From IMG/VR virus record IMGVR_UViG_3300029286_000077, positions 1 through 44,452 of that record: a stretch of DNA of 44,452 nt. One strand, given 5' to 3'. Positions 23,755 to 30,242 of this stretch are shown here, one piece after another (the first letter of the stretch is position 1; each line of letters begins with the position of its first letter). Below the pieces are notes generated by a model, which did not search any database, had not been told where the DNA came from, and saw nothing but the letters and a program-made list of their open reading frames with translations. The position numbers and the translations under genes are program-made. Origin of the DNA: a virus.

Positions 23755-23783
23755 GCCCCCCTTGACAAGTATTTCCCAATCAC

Positions 23784-23813
23784 TTGACTACGACCCCCAA
23801 AGTGTGCTATACT
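23784..23813 (+). promoter_or_regulatory. promoter for gene at 23841
   Basis: TTGACT (23784-23789), an 18-base spacer and TGC-TATACT (-10 at 23808-23813), then TAAG. It is divergent from the minus promoter 30 bases away. The leader is about 20 bases, without SD. Confidence 0.85.
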
Positions 23814-23840
23814 TAAGTTATATAAATAAAATAATAGTAA

Positions 23841-24035
23841 ATGAAAAGAGTGGTAGATTACATAGATAGGGATGAAAAGGCAAAAAATATTAGAGAGTTT
23901 CTCCACGAACATTCTGAGGAGGTTTTAATAAATTATATCTTTATTAAGTATCCAAATATTTGTGCGAGTGAAAAGTTTTTAGACTTTGCGGCAAAACAAT
24001 ATAAAGAATATAAAAATGGTAAACCTATTCAATGA
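23841..24035 (+). CDS. small early helical protein
   Basis: A 64-residue charged helical protein (RDEKAKNIREFLHEHSEEVL, then DFAAKQYKEYKNGKP). It has a strong promoter and a short leader. Its end overlaps the next gene by 20 bases. No motif was recognised. Size and charge resemble small phage regulators, which is inference. Confidence 0.6.
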   Translation: MKRVVDYIDRDEKAKNIREFLHEHSEEVLINYIFIKYPNICASEKFLDFAAKQYKEYKNGKPIQ

Positions 24036-24402
24036 AAATGAAAAAGTATTTGTAAATAAGGAGAAACCTAAGAATGAAATGTATTCCCTGATTTACTTTT
24101 ACTTGCGATTACAAAACCAAGAACCCAATCAGGTTTTAGCGAAACGCTACTTAAGGGATATGTCTGATTTGCTTAAACTGGGAACACCCGCAGAGATAAA
24201 ACTTAGATGTATAGAGATAAAGAAGTATGCGGAAAAACAAGGTATCAGTTGGTCGTTGAACTTTGTTATTAAGAGTTGGGGAAAATCTTTTAAATCCAAA
24301 GACGAACAAGCAGAAGAACTTTATTGGAAAAAGTTTCAAGCCGAGAGTGATGCGTTTGATAAGAAATATGAAATTGGAAAATACTCAAAACCGCTTAAAT
24401 AA
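24016..24402 (+). CDS. early protein, helical, unknown
   Basis: I start at ATG 24016 (MVNLFNENEK), giving 128 residues; a longer frame starts within the previous gene. The protein is helical and basic-acidic (EMYSLIYFYLRLQNQEPNQV, then AEIKLRCIEIKKYAEKQGIS). The pattern with paired helices and a QxPNxV turn could resemble replication accessory factors, but no family was found. It is the last gene before the leaderless HNH gene. Confidence 0.6.
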   Translation: MVNLFNENEKVFVNKEKPKNEMYSLIYFYLRLQNQEPNQVLAKRYLRDMSDLLKLGTPAEIKLRCIEIKKYAEKQGISWSLNFVIKSWGKSFKSKDEQAEELYWKKFQAESDAFDKKYEIGKYSKPLK

Positions 24403-24422
24403 TTTTATTAAAACAAGCACAC

Positions 24423-24452
24423 TTGACTACGGTATATCAATTGTGATATAAT
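24423..24452 (+). promoter_or_regulatory. promoter giving a leaderless HNH transcript
   Basis: TTGACT (24423-24428), an 18-base spacer and TGA-TATAAT (-10 at 24447-24452). The HNH start codon is at 24459, at the expected +1 site seven bases after the -10, so the mRNA would have no leader. Confidence 0.85.
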
Positions 24453-24458
24453 TAATAT

Positions 24459-25070
24459 ATGAAATGGACAAAGGAAATGGCGAGGGAATACCAAAAGAAA
24501 TGGAAGGAAGGCTGGAAGGAAGGCCATAGAAAAATTGTTAATAAATATTCTCGAGATTGGCAAAAAACCGAAAAGGGTAAGGCGTATTTAAAAATACTCG
24601 CCGCAACCCCAAATAGAAAGGCTACTCGCAAGAAATATTCTCAATCCCAACGGGGAAAAGAAGTCCTAAAAAGATATAAAATGTGTCACCCAGAATACGG
24701 CAAGGAGTATAGAAAAAAATATTATCAACTAAATAAAGAAAAATATACGGAGTATAGAAAAACACATTTAATAAAAAATCCAGGATTAAATTCTCATTAT
24801 GTAAGTATTTATAGGGCAAGAAAACTCGGTGCGGTCGGAACGCACACCATCGGGGAATGGGAATTACTTAAGAAACAGTATGGATATACTTGTCCGTGTT
24901 GCGGGAAAAGTGGACCAAGTATTAAACTTACAGAAGACCATATAGTCCCACTTAGTAAGGGTGGTTCGAACTATATTGAAAATATACAACCACTGTGTAA
25001 GTCGTGTAATAGTAAGAAACATACGCAAACGGTCGTATATGATAATAAGGTTAGCTCTTTACAATTTTAA
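24459..25070 (+). CDS. HNH endonuclease, leaderless
   Basis: A 203-residue protein. The N-terminal about 130 residues are Lys/Arg/Tyr-rich helices (KKWKEGWKEGHRKIVNKYSR, KEYRKKYYQLNKEKYTEYRK), likely for DNA binding. The C-terminal HNH domain of the McrA type has CPCCG, then EDHIVPLSKGGSNYIENIQP and CKSCNSKK, two zinc pairs around a DHIVPLSKGG centre. The ATG coincides with the predicted transcription start. Probable homing endonuclease or nicking nuclease. Confidence 0.85.
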   Translation: MKWTKEMAREYQKKWKEGWKEGHRKIVNKYSRDWQKTEKGKAYLKILAATPNRKATRKKYSQSQRGKEVLKRYKMCHPEYGKEYRKKYYQLNKEKYTEYRKTHLIKNPGLNSHYVSIYRARKLGAVGTHTIGEWELLKKQYGYTCPCCGKSGPSIKLTEDHIVPLSKGGSNYIENIQPLCKSCNSKKHTQTVVYDNKVSSLQF

Positions 25071-25079
25071 AAGATACTT

Positions 25080-25838
25080 ATGAAAAGAGAAAAACTCCCT
25101 ATGGGAGAATCTATCAAGGGGGTGCCCGCAATGAAAAACGGAGGAATAATGCCTATTCACCGTTTGAAGAAAGACGACTGGATGTGGTTATTCACGCATC
25201 ACTGCAAACACGGTCACAGATACACCGAGCACTATTCGTGTTATCTGGCGGACTATCCGAATATGGTTCATCCGTCAGCACTGGTTGAGAAAGTTGGATT
25301 TCTCGATATTGAGACTTCCAACCTTGATGCCAACTTTGGTATAATTCTTACTTATTGTATCAAGGTGGGCGGAAAGAAAACCATTCTCACTGGGCAGGTC
25401 AACGGAAAGGATATTGCGAAATACCCTTCCGACAAAACGGACACGAGAGTTGTTCAATCGTTGGTAACGGATATGTTGAAGTTTGACCGCATAGTTACTC
25501 ACTACGGGTCACGCTTTGACATACCCTTTATCAGAACAAGGGCTCTCTATGACGGGGTAGATTTTCCCCAGTTTGGGTCAATCCGCCAGGACGATACCTG
25601 GATTATGGCTCGCCACAAACTCAAACTGAACTCCAACCGCTTGGAGACAATCGCCAGAACCATTCTTGGTTCTTCCGATAAAACCCATCTGGAGTTCAAG
25701 TATTGGATTGCGGCTACTCGTGGAGATGAAAAGGCTATTGCCTATATTCTCCAACACAACAAGTTCGATGTCACGGACTTGGAAAAGATTTGGCTCAAAC
25801 TTCGTGGATTTTCACGCTTCACTTGTACAAGTATCTAA
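25080..25838 (+). CDS. DEDD-type 3'-5' exonuclease (RNase H-like)
   Basis: A 252-residue protein of the DnaQ/YprB-like fold. Catalytic Asp76 and Glu78 lie in FLDIETS; Asp147 in HYGSRFDIPF; and the last motif HNKFDVTDLE has Asp230. A Cys/His cluster (HHCKHGHRYTE, about 40-50) could bind zinc. No polymerase domain is attached. It probably trims DNA ends or proofreads with the host polymerase. The codon use is markedly more GC-rich than its neighbours, which suggests recent transfer. It lies nine bases after the HNH gene. Confidence 0.8.
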   Translation: MKREKLPMGESIKGVPAMKNGGIMPIHRLKKDDWMWLFTHHCKHGHRYTEHYSCYLADYPNMVHPSALVEKVGFLDIETSNLDANFGIILTYCIKVGGKKTILTGQVNGKDIAKYPSDKTDTRVVQSLVTDMLKFDRIVTHYGSRFDIPFIRTRALYDGVDFPQFGSIRQDDTWIMARHKLKLNSNRLETIARTILGSSDKTHLEFKYWIAATRGDEKAIAYILQHNKFDVTDLEKIWLKLRGFSRFTCTSI

Positions 25839-25846
25839 ACTGTTAT

Positions 25847-25869
25847 GCGGGCTCAGAATAAAAGCCCGC
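25847..25869 (+). terminator. hairpin GCGGGCT/AGCCCGC after exonuclease gene
   Basis: A 7-bp GC-rich stem (25847-25853 with 25863-25869) and a 9-base loop lie ten bases past the exonuclease stop. The downstream sequence TTAAATG has only a weak T-run, so it is a likely but not ideal terminator. Confidence 0.6.
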
Positions 25870-25887
25870 TTAAATGTAATTAAAACT

Positions 25888-26112
25888 ATGCTTATATCAC
25901 AAGAAGAAATAGAGAATATTGTAAAAAGGGTAATCAATACCTTTACTGTAAACTTTCTTAGATGGGATATTGAAAGCACTGGATTTGGAGATGTAATTGA
26001 ACAAATTGTTAGAAGAATTGTTGCCCTTGAAGATTATCTTGATATTCATTATGAAGAAAACACCACCAATGGTTATGTAAAGAATAAAAAGGTCGGTAAA
26101 AATAAATCTTAA
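25888..26112 (+). CDS. small protein, unknown
   Basis: I start at ATG 25888 (MLISQEEIEN), giving 74 residues; a longer frame runs back into the exonuclease gene. The protein has a helical N-terminus (EIENIVKRVINTFTVNFLRW), an acidic middle and a basic Lys/Asn-rich end. It is AT-rich like the main phage genes, unlike the GC-rich genes on both sides. Function unknown. Confidence 0.5.
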   Translation: MLISQEEIENIVKRVINTFTVNFLRWDIESTGFGDVIEQIVRRIVALEDYLDIHYEENTTNGYVKNKKVGKNKS

Positions 26113-26368
26113 CTTGGTTATTGGGTAAGTATGCGGACGAGTTTAAAACCGCAGTTGTAGATGGATTGTTAAAGAAAGAATAATAAGCGGTTTGTGGTGG
26201 GGGTAAGTTCATAGTATTGTATATCCGCAGTAGGGGAACACGATATAAATACGCGGCAAGAACGGACACCTTGAAACGAAAGTTCGGTGTCAGTAGTTGG
26301 TTCGAATCCAACCCCCCAAACTTTTTATCTGGTAGTTAGCAGCACATTACAAAAAAAGGAGGTGAAGT
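26113..26368 (+). other. 256-base gap with tRNA T-arm-like element
   Basis: No gene is seen. A GTTGG-TTCGAAT-CCAAC T-arm (26296-26312) is followed by CCCCCAA, which can pair with GTGGGGG at 26197-26203. The 124 bases between do not fold into a standard D-arm and anticodon arm. A GACACC/GGTGTC stem (about 26265-26291) with GAAC/GTTC crossing it suggests a small structured RNA or tRNA remnant. The strong SD of the next cassette begins at about 26357. Confidence 0.4.
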
Positions 26369-26557
26369 ATGTCTCGCAAGATTACCAAGTCTTGGGATTA
26401 CTGGTTCCTAACCACAAAGGGTAATGCCGTGTGGGTCAATGTAAAGACTGGGAACATTCTCGTGGAGAGAGATAACCATCTGCTCTACGAGCCGAGCAAG
26501 GAAGAGGCAGATGAGATAACTCTCAATGCCATCTTCAATGCCTATAAGGAGGACTAA
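26369..26557 (+). CDS. foreign-cassette paralogue 1
   Basis: A 62-residue protein with an excellent SD (GGAGGTG, about seven bases before ATG). It contains DYWFLTTKGNAVWVNVKTGN then LVERDNHLLYEPSKEEADEI, a short beta-rich unit. The same outline recurs in the next two genes: W/Y-F, V-V/Y-N, V-E-D, LxEPSKEEA. It is GC-rich relative to the phage. The next SD, AAGGAGG, overlaps its last codons. Function unknown. Confidence 0.65.
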   Translation: MSRKITKSWDYWFLTTKGNAVWVNVKTGNILVERDNHLLYEPSKEEADEITLNAIFNAYKED

Positions 26558-26558
26558 G

Positions 26559-26771
26559 ATGAACGCCAAAGACAAGCACTGGTTGTATCAGTTCACGAAC
26601 AAAGCAGGAAAAAGAGTCTATTACAACTGCAAAGAAAATCTCTGGGCAGTTGAGATAGATTATGCCCAACTCATTGAGCCGACCATCAAAGAGACTGCCG
26701 AGATTCTCAATTACATCGTTGAAACTCAGATGGACGCTTGGGGAGAACTCTTTGGGGAGGGGGAGAGATGA
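26559..26771 (+). CDS. foreign-cassette paralogue 2
   Basis: I start at ATG 26559, six bases after AAGGAGG, giving 70 residues. The sequence KHWLYQFTNKAGKRVYYNCK to VEIDYAQLIEPTIKETAEIL follows the same pattern as the previous gene (W-F, V-Y-N, V-E-D, LIEPTIKE). The ATGA overlap with the next gene shows coupled translation. Function unknown. Confidence 0.65.
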   Translation: MNAKDKHWLYQFTNKAGKRVYYNCKENLWAVEIDYAQLIEPTIKETAEILNYIVETQMDAWGELFGEGER

Positions 26772-27034
26772 AAGATACAAGCTATAAGCCTGTTCTCTTT
26801 CTTCCTGAACACGGTGTCTGGGTGGTCGTCGGAAACGAAACCAGGCAAACTCTCGTTATGGAGAGTGATGGCTTCGTTAGAGAAATGACCACAAACGAAC
26901 TCAACGAGTATGCCTTCATACAGGAGGACTACCAATGGGTAAGAGAAACAGAACATCTACAAAGGCATCAAATCATCACCGCCTACCTCGCTCGAAGGGG
27001 GGAAAGACTAACGAGTTCAACTGTGTTATGTTGA
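26768..27034 (+). CDS. foreign-cassette paralogue 3, stop codon lost
   Basis: The start at 26768 overlaps the previous stop as ATGA. The 88-residue frame has YKPVLFLPEHGVWVVVGNET then VMESDGFVREMTTNELNEYA, matching the two preceding genes. In paralogue 1 the segment before the next start reads GGAGGACTAAG with an in-frame stop; here the matching segment reads GGAGGACTACC and the frame runs on for about 30 codons into the next gene in another frame. The tail (after QEDYQW) is therefore probably a readthrough. Confidence 0.55.
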   Translation: MKDTSYKPVLFLPEHGVWVVVGNETRQTLVMESDGFVREMTTNELNEYAFIQEDYQWVRETEHLQRHQIITAYLARRGERLTSSTVLC

Positions 27035-27210
27035 ACCCTGAAGTTCACAAACTTTGGCATCAGATTTTCTCTAATCTGACACCTACAGATATCCAAGTAG
27101 AAATCTGTAGGGTGTTCTATGGGTTTGACGAGGGTCAGATGAGAGATGTCCGAGTCGAGAACTTTCTTGATATGGTCTCATCTATCACCGAAGCCAAAGA
27201 CAGGTGCTAA
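26935..27210 (+). CDS. HNH-like protein of the SD cassette
   Basis: A 91-residue protein with an SD (GGAGG, about seven bases before the start). It contains NHHRLPRSKGGKTNEFNCVM and EVHKLWHQIF, a minimal HNH outline of the NHH-PRSKGG-N-H type seen in short phage HNH proteins without zinc pairs. It overlaps paralogue 3 by 100 bases in another frame. It may be a nuclease, although typical zinc cysteines are absent. This gene ends the GC-rich cassette. Confidence 0.65.
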   Translation: MGKRNRTSTKASNHHRLPRSKGGKTNEFNCVMLNPEVHKLWHQIFSNLTPTDIQVEICRVFYGFDEGQMRDVRVENFLDMVSSITEAKDRC

Positions 27211-27230
27211 CTTCCTTTTTTAAACAGTTC

Positions 27231-27438
27231 GGCTACCCTGTATAAAAGTAGCCACTTATATGCGGGTTTCCAGCGAAAGTAGCAACAAGTGCTTAAGCCA
27301 TAGGCGAACTAAGTAACCTATCCAGCGTTGGGAAGTAATGCATACTTCATTCAAATGGACTGTTTAGCTAAAAGTTTTCCCGCAAGGGAATTGCAGTCCT
27401 ATCTAAACCGCTACTGGCGGAGCAACACCGCTACCCGC
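27231..27438 (+). ncRNA. multi-hairpin structured RNA with pseudoknot
   Basis: An outer helix GCGGGT (27262-27267) / ACCCGC (27433-27438) encloses ATAGG/CCTAT (27300-27321), GAAGTA/TACTTC (27332-27348), TTCCC-GCAA-GGGAA (27377-27390, GNRA loop) and GCGG/CCGC (27417-27431). GGACT (27357-27361) pairs with AGTCC (27395-27399), and GTTTAG (27362-27367) with CTAAAC (27403-27408), a crossing pair. GGCTAC/GTAGCC (27231-27253) lies just upstream. No known class is recognised. It precedes a small membrane gene and a HigA-like gene, so it may be a cis-regulator or free RNA. Confidence 0.6.
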
Positions 27439-27450
27439 AACTAAATTATT

Positions 27451-27567
27451 ATGACAACAGAAGAATACCATTCTGCGAATATAAGATTAAACCGCTTCAA
27501 GATTTTATTAAGTGTGGTTATTTTAATAATTGGAATTGCTAATTTAATTTTACAAATTATAAAATGA
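27451..27567 (+). CDS. 38-residue membrane peptide
   Basis: A short frame with a polar N-terminus (TTEEYHSANIRLNRFK) and one hydrophobic span (ILLSVVILIIGIANLILQII). It follows the structured RNA by 12 bases and overlaps the next gene as ATGA, so coupling is likely. Small membrane peptides beside toxin-antitoxin-like genes can be toxins; this is speculation, as nothing else supports it. Confidence 0.5.
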   Translation: MTTEEYHSANIRLNRFKILLSVVILIIGIANLILQIIK

Positions 27568-27821
27568 AATATAAAAATAGAATGAACCAATATAAACCAG
27601 ATTATGCAATACCGCCAGGAGAAACAATTAAGGATATTCTTTGTGATGTCTTTGGAATAGGAGAAGGAAAGTTGGAGAAACTTCTAAATGGAGATATTCG
27701 CATAACCAAAAGGATTGCCAAAAACATTGTAAACCTGTTCGGTGGAGTTGGCGAACAATTTTGGATAAATGCAGATAAGAATTATATTAAGACCAAAAAG
27801 AAACTAAATAAAATAAAATGA
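27564..27821 (+). CDS. HigA-like helix-turn-helix regulator
   Basis: An 85-residue protein with PPGETIKDILCDVFGIGEGK then LEKLLNGDIRITKRIAKNIV and EQFWINADKNY. The order PGE-IKD, LLNG-ITK and FWI matches HigA/XRE-type antitoxins, whose HTH lies at about residues 20-55. No HigB toxin neighbour is visible; the flanking genes are a membrane peptide and a 62-residue protein. It could be an orphan antitoxin or a transcription regulator. Coupled by ATGA to both neighbours. Confidence 0.75.
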   Translation: MKYKNRMNQYKPDYAIPPGETIKDILCDVFGIGEGKLEKLLNGDIRITKRIAKNIVNLFGGVGEQFWINADKNYIKTKKKLNKIK

Positions 27822-28006
27822 AATGGTTTTATGCGGTCGTAAAAATTAAGAACAAATATCACATCTGTGAGATTTATTGTGACGAGGATGGAAAGCCAGC
27901 AGAGAAACCACTTTATTCTATAGAAGATAGAAACTTCTCTATAGTGGGGACAAAAATACCCCAATGGATACTTAAGGATTTATTTGAAAACCATTTAAAA
28001 TTATAA
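27818..28006 (+). CDS. small protein next to HigA-like regulator
   Basis: A 62-residue protein with a beta-rich N-terminal part (WFYAVVKIKNKYHICEIYCD) and a DEDGKPAEKP turn, then a short helix. It overlaps the regulator gene by four bases. It is smaller than HigB or RelE toxins and lacks their basic core, so a toxin call is not supported. Function unknown. Confidence 0.55.
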   Translation: MKWFYAVVKIKNKYHICEIYCDEDGKPAEKPLYSIEDRNFSIVGTKIPQWILKDLFENHLKL

Positions 28007-28015
28007 AATGAAACT

Positions 28016-29080
28016 ATGACAAATTACGGAATAAATCGAGTTAAGGATAGTAAAAAACAGTGGAAAGCTGGAGCAGAAACAGGAATTACCTATAAAGAAA
28101 ACCTACCCACAGGAGATTGGACCCCCTACCTGCCTAAAGACGAAAAACAAAGTGGGGATATAGACGCTCTTGGTTGTGTTAGTTTTTCAGCACTTAACTG
28201 TATAGAAACTCAATTGAAATATCTTTTAGAAAGTGGCAAAGTTCCGCAGTCTACGATAGATTGGTTAAAGGACAGTGGTTATTATGACGGATTAGAAGTT
28301 AATTTTTCGGATAGGGCACTTGCCAAGATGTCTGGAACTCAGACAATGCACGGTAACTGGCCACCGAATGTTTGGGAAGCCGCAAGGGTAAATGGACTTC
28401 TACCCGAGAAAGACTGGCTATCTGATTTCTCTTCTTATGAGAATTACTATGCGGAAATTCCTGCCGTCTTACAAGTAAAAGCAAAAGAGTTTCTAAAATA
28501 CTTTAGTATAAAATACCAATGGATTATTGTCGGACAACAAGCAGACGACAGTGGAGTTAAAGACGCTATCGGGTTATTTCTAAAACAATCCCCGTTACAA
28601 ACGTGTTCTCCGGTTTGTCCGTCTTGGTTTTCTCCATTAGTAATTCCCTGCGGAAAAAGAAACGCTGACCACGCCACAATGATTTACCGCATAGTCAAAG
28701 ATGTGGCTATCTATATTTTTGACCACTATTCTGTATTTAGAAAGGTATTGTCCTATCTATACCCAACCGATTTCGTGATGCAGGGAATTATAGAACCCAT
28801 TGTCGCCACAGAAACAGTCGTGCCGCACTATTTTCTCAACACGGACCTGCGATATGGAAATAGAAATGAAGAGGTAAAATGGTTACAAGAAGAGTTAATA
28901 TATCTTGGATTGCTTAAGAGTGGCTTGAATACTGGCTACTATGGAAACCTGACCGCAGAAGCAGTTAAGAAGTTTCTTATCAAATACAAGGTAACGAGTT
29001 TGTTTTGGATTAACCTTAATTGCGGAAAGTTTGTGGGTAAATTAACGAGAACCAAGTTAAATCAGATTTTTGCCGCTTAA
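28016..29080 (+). CDS. papain-like cysteine peptidase with peptidoglycan-binding domain
   Basis: A 354-residue protein. The N-terminal peptidase (about 45-245) has Cys54 in DALGCVSFSAL, His219 in NADHATMIYRI and Asp236 in IYIFDHYS, the order of a papain-type fold. The C-terminal part (about 280-350) has GNRNEEVKWLQEELIYLGLL and YYGNLTAEAVKKFLIKY, a PG_binding_1 repeat. Together these suggest a cell-wall endopeptidase, perhaps an endolysin. It lies in the early strand, far from holin and lysozyme. Its stop overlaps the NinG start. Confidence 0.75.
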   Translation: MTNYGINRVKDSKKQWKAGAETGITYKENLPTGDWTPYLPKDEKQSGDIDALGCVSFSALNCIETQLKYLLESGKVPQSTIDWLKDSGYYDGLEVNFSDRALAKMSGTQTMHGNWPPNVWEAARVNGLLPEKDWLSDFSSYENYYAEIPAVLQVKAKEFLKYFSIKYQWIIVGQQADDSGVKDAIGLFLKQSPLQTCSPVCPSWFSPLVIPCGKRNADHATMIYRIVKDVAIYIFDHYSVFRKVLSYLYPTDFVMQGIIEPIVATETVVPHYFLNTDLRYGNRNEEVKWLQEELIYLGLLKSGLNTGYYGNLTAEAVKKFLIKYKVTSLFWINLNCGKFVGKLTRTKLNQIFAA

Positions 29081-29466
29081 TGTCTAAGGATATTTCTAAA
29101 TTAAAAAAAGATGTCTGGACTCTGGTCTCCAAGTATGTCCGTAATAAGTATGCGGTCAAGGGGTGCGATATCTGTTATACCTGCGGAATTAAAAAGCCAA
29201 TTAAAGAAATGCAGGCAGGACACGGAATTGGTGGTAGAAGTAATGCAATCATCTTTGACCTTGACATATTAAAACCGCAGTGCTATGGCTGTAATATTAT
29301 GAAAAGTGGAAACTATGATGTCTTCCACGAGAAGTTAATTAAAGAACACGGATTAAAATGGATGGAAAAGAAATGGAAATTAGCAAAAACCACTAAGCAG
29401 TTTACTGTTACAGAATTAACCGCTTTGAAAGAACATTATAAAGAACTATTAAAACAATGGGAATGA
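29080..29466 (+). CDS. ninG: NinG-like recombination nuclease
   Basis: A 128-residue protein with Cys32/Cys35 in CYTCG, AGHGIGGRSNAIIFDLDILK (His48) and Cys68/Cys71 in PQCYGCNIMKSGN. This is the pattern of the lambda NinG (Rap) family, which acts on branched DNA and promotes recombination. It shares the TAATG junction with the peptidase gene. With endonuclease VII at 30243 and the RecB-like nuclease, it forms the phage's recombination set. Confidence 0.85.
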   Translation: MSKDISKLKKDVWTLVSKYVRNKYAVKGCDICYTCGIKKPIKEMQAGHGIGGRSNAIIFDLDILKPQCYGCNIMKSGNYDVFHEKLIKEHGLKWMEKKWKLAKTTKQFTVTELTALKEHYKELLKQWE

Positions 29467-29711
29467 AACAAACCTATACTACAATAGCCGAAGCACTAAG
29501 AAAAAACGAAAGTCGCGTATCTAACTTGGTGGTTTTGGGTGAATTAGTTATAGGTTCAAATCTCTCAAAGGAGGGAATTCGCAAGTTGCTCCGCCTATAT
29601 CGTAAGACGGATTATGACAATGTGGATAAAGAAAAAATAGTAGAGGATTTCTATAAAAAGGGACAACAAATCCGCCCAAAGAAGAATACCTCAAAAACGG
29701 GTCTTTTCTGA
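29463..29711 (+). CDS. small basic protein after NinG, unknown
   Basis: I start at ATG 29463, which overlaps the NinG stop as ATGA (an ATG at 29457 is also in frame). The protein has 82 residues. A helix-turn-helix-like stretch (TTIAEALRKNESRVSNLVVL, about 5-24) and another helix (EGIRKLLRLYRKTDYDNVDK) are followed by a basic tail. It could be a DNA-binding partner of NinG. No close family is recognised. Confidence 0.6.
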   Translation: MKQTYTTIAEALRKNESRVSNLVVLGELVIGSNLSKEGIRKLLRLYRKTDYDNVDKEKIVEDFYKKGQQIRPKKNTSKTGLF

Positions 29712-29785
29712 CTTGTGATAGCAAAATAAGCATTTTGAGAATGTAGTATTCAAGCACCTTCCCAACGGTCAACTTTACGGAATTT

Positions 29786-29809
29786 GCATTCTAAGGGGGT
29801 CAAAATGGG
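29786..29809 (+). repeat. joined copy of two origin-region motifs
   Basis: GCATTCTAAGGG (29786-29797) matches the 11-bp repeats at 17531-17563, and GGGGTCAAAATGGG (29796-29809) matches 18166-18179. They lie together in the gap at 29712-29863 after the NinG operon, so the same motifs border both ends of the early region. Confidence 0.7.
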
Positions 29810-29863
29810 TGGGGGTGCCTGTTTATACCTTTTATGAATAACCACCCCTTAAAATGTCAATAT

Positions 29864-30007
29864 ATGAAGAAAACCACCCAAGAATATATCCTAACCCACA
29901 AATCCACCGTCAAAGAACTCCGAGAGTTAAGGAAACATATTAAGCGGATTTTAAAAGATTATAAAAAAACCTTTGAATTATTAACCAATGAAACCAATAC
30001 TAAATAA
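29864..30007 (+). CDS. 47-residue helical protein
   Basis: A short frame from ATG 29864 with a basic helix-rich sequence (KKTTQEYILTHKSTVKELRE, then ILKDYKKTFELLTNETN). It overlaps the next gene by 20 bases. A TAAGCGG motif encodes its KHIKRI part. No function is recognised. Confidence 0.5.
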   Translation: MKKTTQEYILTHKSTVKELRELRKHIKRILKDYKKTFELLTNETNTK

Positions 30008-30200
30008 ACGCACAAAAAAACCATTCACCATAAAAGACCTACCAGAGATAGTCTCTTGGGTTTATATCAAAGAACACCTCTATATCAAGGATTATAAGCG
30101 GTTTTTAAAATGGATGGAAGGACAAACGGTTACAGAGAATGGTGTTTATTCGTGGGACTTTGAAAGGTTCTTGTTGGGTAGAAATCCATTTAGATACTAG
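29988..30200 (+). CDS. small early protein, unknown
   Basis: A 70-residue protein, basic and aromatic (KPILNKRTKKPFTIKDLPEI, then RFLKWMEGQTVTENGVYSWD). It overlaps the previous small gene and ends before a terminator hairpin. No motif was recognised. Its position just upstream of endonuclease VII suggests a DNA-metabolism accessory, without direct support. Confidence 0.6.
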   Translation: MKPILNKRTKKPFTIKDLPEIVSWVYIKEHLYIKDYKRFLKWMEGQTVTENGVYSWDFERFLLGRNPFRY

Positions 30201-30203
30201 AAC

Positions 30204-30221
30204 ACACCTTAAAGGTGTTTT
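30204..30221 (+). terminator. terminator hairpin ACACCT/AGGTGT
   Basis: ACACCT (30204-30209) pairs with AGGTGT (30213-30218), followed by TTTTG. It lies four bases after the preceding stop and 22 bases before the endonuclease VII gene. A short but regular rho-independent terminator. Confidence 0.65.
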
Positions 30222-30242
30222 GTAGTCCAAATTTTAAAGGAT

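Noticed and set aside
24263-24451. Plus frame ending in TLDYGISIVI
   Set aside because: It overlaps the 128-residue gene in another frame, and its end is only the promoter sequence read as codons.
26197-26320. Complete tRNA
   Set aside because: The T-arm and part of the acceptor pair well, but D-arm and anticodon arm cannot be drawn and the span is 124 bases. Kept only as a structured-element note.
27211-27450. Group I intron
   Set aside because: No P7/S-type consensus was found and flanking genes are not interrupted halves of one frame.
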